Assembly (NCBI GenBank): GCA_006226775.1
Contig: SBGD01000015.1
Location: 23,749 to 87,748, forward strand
Origin: Paracoccaceae bacterium
Lineage (GTDB): Bacteria > Pseudomonadota > Alphaproteobacteria > Rhodobacterales > Rhodobacteraceae
DNA length: 64,000 bases
Direction: 5' to 3'
Numbering within the stretch: position 1 is the first letter of the stretch; every line of letters begins with the position of its first letter. Under the pieces are notes generated by a model. That model was given only the letters and a program-made list of their open reading frames with translations, did not search any database and was not told the origin of the DNA. Positions 58,031 to 64,000 of this stretch are shown piece after piece. Made by a program: the position numbers and the translations under genes.

Positions 58031-58054
58031 GCCCCGCCCCCAAAGGGGCAGGGC
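58031..58054. terminator. hairpin between convergent genes
   Basis: GCCCCGCCCC (58031-58040) and GGGGCAGGGC (58045-58054) form a 10-bp stem with one mismatch and an ACCC-type short loop, between the acetyltransferase stop and the PRC-barrel stop. No T-run on either side. Probably ends transcription of both. Confidence 0.5.
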
Positions 58055-58067
58055 GGGCAGTCATCCG

Positions 58068-58433
58068 TCAGATCCAGTACAGCGGCACGCGATAGTGGTC
58101 ATGGATGCGCTTCTCGTAGTCGCGGTCGCGGTCCCAGGTGTCGTGGCGCTCGGGCGCGCCCTGGACCTCGGCCTCGGTCAGGTCGGTGACGAAACCGTCC
58201 TTCGAGGTGTCATAGGTCAGCTTGCCCCAGGGCACCGGGTGATGATCCTCGCCCAAGCCCAGGAAACCGCCGAAGCCCATGACCGCATAGGCCACCTTGC
58301 CCGACTGCTTGTCGATCATCAGGTGGTCGATGGTGCCGATATGCTCTCCGTCGCGGCTGTAGACCGCGGTGCCGTCCACGTCCGACGAGGACACGAGCGG
58401 GTTGGCGCTGGTCGTATGTGTCTGGTCAATCAT
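58068..58433 (-). CDS. PRC-barrel domain protein
   Basis: 121 residues. PRC-barrel core at ~20-90: GTAVYSRDGEHIGTIDHLMI, KVAYAVMGFGGFLGLGEDHH and PVPWGKLTYDTSKDGF. Small PRC-barrel proteins bind RNA or the photosynthetic reaction centre (H subunit); many in Rhodobacterales are stress-linked single-domain forms. The tail is charged (DRDRDYEKRIHDHY). ATG 58433 follows GAGGAGG. Role not known. Confidence 0.87.
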   Translation of the reverse strand: MIDQTHTTSANPLVSSSDVDGTAVYSRDGEHIGTIDHLMIDKQSGKVAYAVMGFGGFLGLGEDHHPVPWGKLTYDTSKDGFVTDLTEAEVQGAPERHDTWDRDRDYEKRIHDHYRVPLYWI

Positions 58434-58676
58434 CGTGAAGCCTCCTCTTGTTCACGCGAGATCAACCCGCAAGGCAGCGCGGTTGTTCCGGGCCACGACA
58501 GCCTCGGCGGATTGCCGCGCGCGTCCCCCGACGCCCCGGCGCATCGGCCGGTCTTGCGCGGAAACCCCGGGTCTTTCTGCCATGCGCGTCGGCAAACTTG
58601 CGAAAACCCACGAGTCCGGTTGATCGCCCCGGCGTTTTGCGTTTTGCTCACCCGGCAGGATCAATGGAGGTCTCAG

Positions 58677-59249
58677 ATGGCAGACAACGACCAGGTCACC
58701 GCGCTCGACCTTCCGATGGCCGATCCGCTGCCCGAGGCGACGCGGAAATACTTCGACGTCTGCCAGGACAAGCTGGGCATGGTGCCCAATGTGCTCAAGG
58801 CCTATGCCTTCGACATTGCCAAGCTCGACGCCTTCACCGCGATGTACAACGACCTGATGCTGGCACACAGCGGGCTGAGCAAGCTCGAGCGCGAGATGAT
58901 CGCCGTCGCCGTTTCGTCGGTCAACAAGTGCTACTATTGCCTGACCGCGCACGGCGCCGCCGTGCGGCAGCTTTCCGGCGATCCGGCGCTGGGCGAGATG
59001 ATGGTGATGAACTGGCGCGCCGCCGATCTCGATGCCCGCCAGGGCGCGATGCTGCACTTCGCCGAGAAGGTGACGAAAGCCAGCCACGAGATCACCGAAT
59101 CCGACCGGCAGGCGCTGCGCGACGCAGGTTTCACTGACCGCGACATCTTCGACATCGCCTCGGTCGCGGGGTTCTTCAACATGTCCAACCGGGTGGCCAG
59201 CGCCATCGACATGCGGCCCAACCCCGAGTACCACGCGCAGGCCCGCTAG
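58677..59249 (+). CDS. AhpD/CMD-family peroxidase-related protein
   Basis: 190 residues. The alkylhydroperoxidase D-like core has EREMIAVAVSSVNKCYYCLT, with the CxxC catalytic pair (CYYC) and HGAAV one turn later as in the E..CxxC..H motif of CMD domains. It probably reduces peroxides or acts on a carboxy-muconolactone-like substrate; cytoplasmic. GGAGG precedes ATG 58677. The OmpA-like gene follows at two bases, so the two may be co-transcribed. Upstream 58434-58676 shows no clear gene. Confidence 0.88.
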   Translation: MADNDQVTALDLPMADPLPEATRKYFDVCQDKLGMVPNVLKAYAFDIAKLDAFTAMYNDLMLAHSGLSKLEREMIAVAVSSVNKCYYCLTAHGAAVRQLSGDPALGEMMVMNWRAADLDARQGAMLHFAEKVTKASHEITESDRQALRDAGFTDRDIFDIASVAGFFNMSNRVASAIDMRPNPEYHAQAR

Positions 59250-59251
59250 AC

Positions 59252-60172
59252 TTGGTGCGGTGGGCGGCGCTGATACTGCTGTGGCTTGCCGCGCCGGTCG
59301 CCGCGCAGGACCTGGCCATGCCCTCGGGCGCCCGGCTGATGACCGAAGAGCATTCGGGCCTTGGATCCTATGCCCTGCCCCTGGGCCGCTTTGCCGAGGG
59401 CACCCTCCCGGTCGAGGTGATCGAGGGCCCGATCCTGCGGCAGGCCTGGCGCCGGCCGGGTGCGGCCACCACGCTGCAAATCCTAGTCCCGCTGCGCGAC
59501 CAGATCGAGGCGGCGGGCTTCACCGTGCTGCTGGACTGCAAGGCCCGCGACTGCGGCGGCTTCGATTTCCGCTTCGCGACCGAGGTGCTGCCCGGCCCCG
59601 GCATGTATGTCGACCTGACCGATTTCCGCTTCCTCTCGGCGCGCGGCGCGGGCAATGCCGCGATCTCTGTGCTGGTGTCGCGCAGTTCCACCGCCGCCTT
59701 CATTCAGGTGATCCGGGTGGGCGATGCCGCCGAGGCCCTGGAGCGGACCGCCCCGCCCGAGGCCGGACCCGCCCCGCCCGTGCCGCGCGCCACCGGCCCG
59801 CTGGCCGAGGTGCTGGAAAGCCGCGGTCGCGTGGTGCTGGCGGATCTGTCCTTCGCCACCGGCTCGTCGTCGCTGGGCGATGGCGATTTCCCCAGCCTCG
59901 CGGCGCTGGCGCGCTACCTGGCCGACAACCCGGGGCGCGAAGTGGCAATTGTCGGGCATACCGATTCCGTGGGCAGTCTCGACACCAATATCGCCCTGTC
60001 GCGCCGCCGCGCGGCCTCGGTTCTCGACCGGCTGGTCAGCGACTACGGCGTGCCGCGCGGCCAGTTGCAGGCCGGCGGCATGGGCTATCTCGCGCCGATC
60101 GTCAGCAACCTCACCGCCGAGGGCCGCGAGGCCAACCGCCGGGTCGAAGCGGTGCTGGTCTCGACCGAATAG
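59252..60172 (+). CDS. OmpA-family outer-membrane/peptidoglycan-binding protein
   Basis: 306 residues. A signal peptide (MVRWAALILLWLAAPVAAQ) ends near residue 19. Residues ~20-165 are a beta-rich domain with a Cys pair (CKARDC). The C-terminal OmpA domain (~190-300) has FATGSSSLGDGDFPSLAALA, VAIVGHTDSVGSLDTNIALS with the peptidoglycan-binding Asp, and RREANRRVEAV-like RGREANRRVEAVL. TTG 59252 or GTG 59255 could start it; no ribosome-binding site is obvious. Probably tethers the envelope to peptidoglycan. Confidence 0.85.
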   Translation: MVRWAALILLWLAAPVAAQDLAMPSGARLMTEEHSGLGSYALPLGRFAEGTLPVEVIEGPILRQAWRRPGAATTLQILVPLRDQIEAAGFTVLLDCKARDCGGFDFRFATEVLPGPGMYVDLTDFRFLSARGAGNAAISVLVSRSSTAAFIQVIRVGDAAEALERTAPPEAGPAPPVPRATGPLAEVLESRGRVVLADLSFATGSSSLGDGDFPSLAALARYLADNPGREVAIVGHTDSVGSLDTNIALSRRRAASVLDRLVSDYGVPRGQLQAGGMGYLAPIVSNLTAEGREANRRVEAVLVSTE

Positions 60173-60329
60173 GGCATCTCGTCCGCTCCCTCGGGCCCGG
60201 ACAAGGCCCCGCAGGCGCACCTGGCGGCGAAAACCCGCCGGGATCTGTGCGCTGGATCATCGTTGCCGCGCAAGGGCCTGTCATACTGTGCGCCAAGCCG
60301 CCACTGTCGGGCGCAACACGATCAGGTCG

Positions 60330-61754
60330 ATGCCCATGCTCTTGTCACATTCGCCCGAGGGTCTGACGACCGAGGAACGCGCCGCGCTGGCCACCGCCTA
60401 TTCGGCGGCGCTGGCCTACCGGACCGGCCTGCCCGAGGCGCCGGCGCGCCCGCGGGTGTCGCTGGACGACGCGGTGGCGCGCTTTCGCACCCGGCTGGAC
60501 GAGGAAGGCGCGCCCGGCCCGCAGGTCATCACCGAGATCACCACCCGGGCCGAAGGCGCCTTGCATGCCATGGCCGCCCCGACCTTCTTCGGCTACGTGC
60601 TTGGCGGGTCGCACCCGGTGGGCGTGGCGGCGGATGCGCTGGTCTCGGCCTGGGGGCAGAACGCCGGGTCCTCGGTCGAGACCCCGGCGATCAGCGGCAT
60701 GGAGCGGGCGGTCTGCGACTGGCTGATCGAGTTGTTCGGCCTGCCCGAGGGCACCGGCGCCGGGCTGGTCACCGGCGCCAGCGTGGCCAATTTCTGCGGC
60801 GTGCTGGCGGCGCGCAATGCGCTTCTGGCGGCGCAGGGCTGGGACGTGGAGCAGGACGGGCTGATCGGCGCGCCCGCCGTCCCGGTGCTGATCGGCGCCG
60901 AGGCGCATTCCGCCGTCTCCGCCGCGCTGCGTTACGCGGGGCTCGGCGCGGGCCGCGCGGTGCGGGTGGCCACCGACAGCGAGGGCCGCATCGAGGTCGC
61001 GGCCTTTGCCGAGGCGCTGGCGGCCTGCGAGGCGCCGCCGCTGGTCATCCTGCAGGCCGGCCAGATCAACACCGGCGCCTTCGACCGCTTCGCCGAGCTG
61101 ATCCCCCTGGTGAAGGCGCGCGACGGCTGGGTCCATGTGGACGGCGCCTTCGGCCTCTGGGCCGCCGCGGTGCCGGACCTGGCCGGGCGCTGCGCCGGGG
61201 TGCAGCAGGCCGACAGCTGGGCGGTCGATCTGCACAAGGGGCTCTCGGCGCCCTTCGATGCCGGGGTGGTCCTGGTGCGCGAGCGCGCCGCGCTGGTGCG
61301 GGCGATGTCGGCGCGCGGCGCCTATCTGCCCGCCGAAAACGCGCAGTGGGAGCCGTCGGACAGCACGCCGGAGCTCAGCCGCCGCGCCCGGGGCGTGCCC
61401 AGCTATGCCATCCTGCGCCACCTGGGCCGCGCGGGCGTCCGCGACCTGATCCTGCGCCATCACCGCCTGGCCTGCCGCGCCGCCGCCCGGCTGGCGCAGG
61501 AGCCGGGGATGCAGGTGGTCAACGAGATCGCCTTCAACCAGGTCGCGGTGCGCTGCGGCGAGGGCGCGGCGGGCGACCGGCTGACCCGCGAGGTGCTGGC
61601 CGCCGTGCAGGCGCGCGGCAAGGTCTATCCCTCGCATGGCCAATGGCAGGGGCGCGAGATCATCCGGATCTCGTTTTCCGGCTACGCGATGCAGGCCGAG
61701 CACGCCGACCTGGTGGCCGAGGAAATCGCCACCGCTTGGCGCGCCATCTTCTGA
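60330..61754 (+). CDS. pyridoxal-phosphate-dependent decarboxylase (group II)
   Basis: 474 residues. Group II decarboxylase/aromatic amino acid decarboxylase fold: AAPTFFGYVLGGSHPVGVAA, LVTGASVANFCGVLAARN (PLP phosphate site), WVHVDGAFGLWAAA (Asp to pyridine N), and WAVDLHKGLSAPFDAGVVLV with the PLP Lys after His. C-terminal IIRISFSGYAM. Removes the carboxyl from an amino acid, substrate unknown; it lacks the features that would mark it as glutamate or diaminobutyrate decarboxylase. ATG at 60330 is chosen; the window's next upstream stretch has no family similarity. Confidence 0.87.
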   Translation: MPMLLSHSPEGLTTEERAALATAYSAALAYRTGLPEAPARPRVSLDDAVARFRTRLDEEGAPGPQVITEITTRAEGALHAMAAPTFFGYVLGGSHPVGVAADALVSAWGQNAGSSVETPAISGMERAVCDWLIELFGLPEGTGAGLVTGASVANFCGVLAARNALLAAQGWDVEQDGLIGAPAVPVLIGAEAHSAVSAALRYAGLGAGRAVRVATDSEGRIEVAAFAEALAACEAPPLVILQAGQINTGAFDRFAELIPLVKARDGWVHVDGAFGLWAAAVPDLAGRCAGVQQADSWAVDLHKGLSAPFDAGVVLVRERAALVRAMSARGAYLPAENAQWEPSDSTPELSRRARGVPSYAILRHLGRAGVRDLILRHHRLACRAAARLAQEPGMQVVNEIAFNQVAVRCGEGAAGDRLTREVLAAVQARGKVYPSHGQWQGREIIRISFSGYAMQAEHADLVAEEIATAWRAIF

Positions 61755-61896
61755 CGGCGGGTGCCCGCGGGCCGATCTGCGCCGCAAGGCCCGCAGCCGA
61801 AACCGATTGCACTCGCCCCTTGCGTTGCGACATGGTTGAAGACCGGCCCGGCGCGAGTCACTCTGGCCCGGACCAGAAAAACGAGAGGCGCGTGCG

Positions 61897-63381
61897 ATGC
61901 AGGACAATGGCCTGATCCGGAATTTTCAGACCCCCGACCTGCCGGACGAGCAGATCTTCACCGATCCCGCCGATGCGGTCGAGCATCTGTGCCTGCTCTA
62001 TGACCGGGCGACCGGGTTCCTCTCGGATGCCTTTCGCCGCGCCATGGTCGAGGGCCAGCCCGCCACCGGCTTCCGCGCCTACTATCCCGAGATCCGGATC
62101 ACCACGACCACCTTCGCCCGGGTCGACAGCCGGCTGAGCTTCGGCCATGTGGCCGAGCCCGGCACCTATGCCACCACGGTGACCCAGCCGCGGCTGTTCC
62201 GCCACTACCTGACCCAGCAGATAAAGCTGCTGATGGACAACCACGCCATCCCGGTCTGCATCCGGCTGTCGGACACGCCGATCCCGCTGCATTTCGCCGT
62301 CGCCGCCCAGTCGGAGGTGACCGTGCCGCAGGAAGGCGCGGCCGAGTTCATCCTGCGCGATGTCTTTGACGTGCCCGACCTTTCGACCACCAATGACGAG
62401 ATCGTCAACGGCACCCATATCATCGGCCCCGACGGGGTCCGGCCGCTGTCGCCCTTCACCGCCCAGCGGATCGATTATTCGCTGGCCCGGCTGACCCATT
62501 ACACCGCGACCGATCCGAAGCATTTCCAGAACCACGTATTGTTCACCAACTACCAGTTCTACGTCAGCGAGTTCGAGGCCTATGCCCGCGAGATGCTGGC
62601 CGATCCGGCGAATGGCTACACCAGCTTCGTCTCGACCGGCAATATCGAGATCACCGCCCCGGACCAGGAGATCCCGCCGACCCTGAAACAGCCGCAGATG
62701 CCGACCTATCACCTGAAACGGCCCAACAATGCCGGCATCACCCTGGTCAATATCGGCGTCGGCCCGTCGAACGCCAAGACCGCGACCGACCATATCGCCG
62801 TGCTGCGCCCGCATGCCTGGATCATGGTCGGCCATTGCGCCGGCCTGCGCAACAGCCAGGCGCTGGGCGATTTCGTGCTGGCCCATGCCTACCTGCGCGA
62901 GGACGGGGTGCTGGACGACGACCTGCCGGTCTGGGTGCCGATCCCGGCGCTGGCCGAGATCCAGATCGCGCTCGAGGCGGCGGTGGACGAGGAAACCCAT
63001 CTCTCGGGCTTTGACCGCAAGCGGATCATGCGCACCGGCACCGTGGCCAGCGTCGACAACCGCAACTGGGAATTGCGCGACCAGGAAGGCCCGGTCAAGC
63101 GGCTGTCGCAGTCGCGCGCCATCGCGCTGGACATGGAAAGTGCCACCATCGCCGCCAACGGCTTTCGCTTCCGGGTGCCCTATGGCACGCTGCTCTGCGT
63201 CTCGGACAAGCCGCTGCACGGCGAGTTGAAGCTGCCCGGCATGGCCTCGGCCTTCTACCAGACCCAGGTGGCGCGGCACCTGAGGATCGGGATTCGCGCC
63301 ATGGAATGCCTGCGCGAAATGCCACTGGAGCGCATCCACAGCCGGAAATTGCGGGCTTTCGACGAAACCGCCTTCCTTTGA
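61897..63381 (+). CDS. amn: AMP nucleosidase
   Basis: 494 residues. Hydrolyses AMP to adenine and ribose-5-phosphate, adjusting adenylate levels. The N-terminal AMP-regulatory domain (~1-190) has FRAYYPEIRITTTTFARVDS and TTNDEIVNGTHI; the C-terminal phosphorylase-like domain has MVGHCAGLRNSQALGDFVL, ALDMESATIAANGFRF and RVPYGTLLCVSDKPLHGELK. Length agrees with the enterobacterial enzyme. Cytoplasmic; stands alone. Confidence 0.94.
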   Translation: MQDNGLIRNFQTPDLPDEQIFTDPADAVEHLCLLYDRATGFLSDAFRRAMVEGQPATGFRAYYPEIRITTTTFARVDSRLSFGHVAEPGTYATTVTQPRLFRHYLTQQIKLLMDNHAIPVCIRLSDTPIPLHFAVAAQSEVTVPQEGAAEFILRDVFDVPDLSTTNDEIVNGTHIIGPDGVRPLSPFTAQRIDYSLARLTHYTATDPKHFQNHVLFTNYQFYVSEFEAYAREMLADPANGYTSFVSTGNIEITAPDQEIPPTLKQPQMPTYHLKRPNNAGITLVNIGVGPSNAKTATDHIAVLRPHAWIMVGHCAGLRNSQALGDFVLAHAYLREDGVLDDDLPVWVPIPALAEIQIALEAAVDEETHLSGFDRKRIMRTGTVASVDNRNWELRDQEGPVKRLSQSRAIALDMESATIAANGFRFRVPYGTLLCVSDKPLHGELKLPGMASAFYQTQVARHLRIGIRAMECLREMPLERIHSRKLRAFDETAFL

Positions 63382-63426
63382 CGCAGGGTCAGCCGCCGAG
63401 AACCCATGTTTTTAAGGGGTGAACAG

Positions 63427-63442
63427 ACACAAATTGTTGTGT
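63427..63442. promoter_or_regulatory. palindrome before the HU gene
   Basis: ACACAA (63427-63432) and TTGTGT (63437-63442) form a 16-bp palindrome in an A+T-richer leader; a second small hairpin, GCCCA/TGGGC, occupies 63478-63492. The interval 63382-63512 must hold the HU promoter. Candidate operator only. Confidence 0.35.
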
Positions 63443-63512
63443 TCGTACTCAACATCCCGTTAAATGTCGGAAAAGAGGCCCAACAGCTGGGCAGACCAAA
63501 GGAGACCAGTAA

Positions 63513-63800
63513 ATGGCAAAACCGATGACCAAGACCCAGCTCGTCGCCGCGCTGGCAGAGGAGCTTGACACCGACAAGAAGGCCGCGGGCGCCGCACTTG
63601 ACGCGGTCTGCAACATCATCACCCGCGAAGTCGCCGACGGCGGCGCGGTGACGCTTCCCGGCGTGGGCAAGTTCTATCTCAAGGAACGCCCCGCCCGCAT
63701 GGTGCGCAACCCCGCCACCGGCGAGCAGTTCCAGAAAGAGGCCGACAAGGTGGTGAAAGTGACCATCGCCAAGGCCCTGAAAGACAGCGCCAACGATTGA
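63513..63800 (+). CDS. HU-family DNA-binding protein
   Basis: 95 residues. N-terminal helix pair MTKTQLVAALAEELDTDKKA, the beta-hinge start VTLPGVGKFYLKERPARM with the DNA-bending RNPATGE loop (PARMVRNPATGEQF), and a basic C-terminal helix. Histone-like proteins HU/IHF compact and bend DNA; this one seems closest to HU-type. AAGGAGA site before ATG 63513 and a terminator hairpin follow. Nothing links it to amn. Confidence 0.92.
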   Translation: MAKPMTKTQLVAALAEELDTDKKAAGAALDAVCNIITREVADGGAVTLPGVGKFYLKERPARMVRNPATGEQFQKEADKVVKVTIAKALKDSAND

Positions 63801-63823
63801 TCCCTCCGGATCGCATGAGATGA

Positions 63824-63847
63824 CGGGCCGTCCGAAAGGGCGGCCCG
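63824..63847 (+). terminator. hairpin after the HU gene
   Basis: CGGGCCGTCC (63824-63833) pairs with GGGCGGCCCG (63838-63847), one G-U pair, around GAAA. No clear U-run follows. Likely transcription end of the HU gene. Confidence 0.6.
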
Positions 63848-63922
63848 AACTCGTTTGGTGGGGGATCCCGCAAGGGGGATCCACCGGACACTACTGGCCT
63901 GAAGTGGACAACCGTCGCGCTA

Positions 63923-63987
63923 TCCCGGCCCGGAATCAAGGGCGTAGCCCGCCGGGCCAGCGGCTGCCCGCCCCCCGGGCTGCCGCT
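63923..63987 (+). repeat. REP-like GC-rich hairpin repeat, copy 3
   Basis: Starts TCCCGGCCCGGAATCAAG as copy 1 (38597) and ends GGGCTGCCGCT. AGCGGC-T-GCCCG pairs with CGGGC-T-GCCGCT around five C. The remainder of 63848-64000 shows no gene, tRNA or further recognisable element. Confidence 0.75.
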
Positions 63988-64000
63988 ACCGCCGATCTTG

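Noticed and set aside
63801..64000. tRNA gene after HU
   Set aside because: No cloverleaf or T-loop sequence was found; only a terminator-like hairpin and a REP-like repeat are present.

Overview
The window is about 64 kb of GC-rich, tightly packed DNA from an alphaproteobacterium, almost certainly a member of the Rhodobacterales (Rhodobacteraceae or a close relative). The pointers are a PetP/PetR regulator pair, a monomeric NADP-dependent isocitrate dehydrogenase, the histone-deacetylase-like/xseB/ispA/dxs order, a stand-alone CtpA/EnvC-like/GpmI block, and short palindromic intergenic repeats. No tRNA, rRNA, CRISPR array, prophage or insertion sequence was seen, and no gene-free stretch exceeds 300 bases.

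Layout. 1-3468: end of nadC, icd and two small unknown genes. 3598-8400 (minus): a complete branched-chain amino acid/amide type ABC importer (two permeases, two ATPases, periplasmic binding protein). 8647-38550: a roughly 30 kb exopolysaccharide (EPS) locus. 38832-42937 (minus): isoprenoid genes dxs and ispA with xseB and a deacetylase-family gene. 43063-63800: housekeeping and regulatory genes (petR/petP, ilvE, an OmpR-type regulator, ribA, an L,D-transpeptidase, rppH, ctpA, an EnvC-like protein, gpmI, map, sfsA, several acetyltransferases, amn, HU).

The EPS locus has two arms. The plus-strand arm holds a secreted multidomain protein with RTX repeats, a ParB-like protein, a family 2 glycosyltransferase, a Wzx-type flippase, then a type I polyketide synthase, a second family 2 glycosyltransferase and a nonribosomal peptide synthetase-like protein joined by ATGA stop/start overlaps, then a Wzz-type chain-length protein. 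The minus-strand arm, from a divergent promoter region at 37516-37776, holds an oxidoreductase, an epimerase, two glycosyltransferases, an oxidoreductase-epimerase fusion and a BY-kinase. A WecG/TagA/CpsF-type glycosyltransferase lies on the other side of that promoter region.

The most striking content is the PKS-GT-NRPS cassette (16014-27993) inside the polysaccharide locus. The NRPS-like protein starts with a formyltransferase domain and carries a luciferase-like monooxygenase inside its adenylation domain. The PKS is a single module whose domains read KS-AT-KR-DH-ACP-TE, with reductase before dehydratase. The genes suggest an acylated or aminoacylated sugar made with, and perhaps attached to, an exported polysaccharide. 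The product is not known from sequence, and that link is inference.

Other points of interest are a twice-occurring double-palindrome repeat with compensatory stem changes, a three-copy REP-like hairpin, a candidate small RNA with an anti-Shine-Dalgarno motif behind a response regulator gene, and two tiny translationally coupled ORFs after sfsA.
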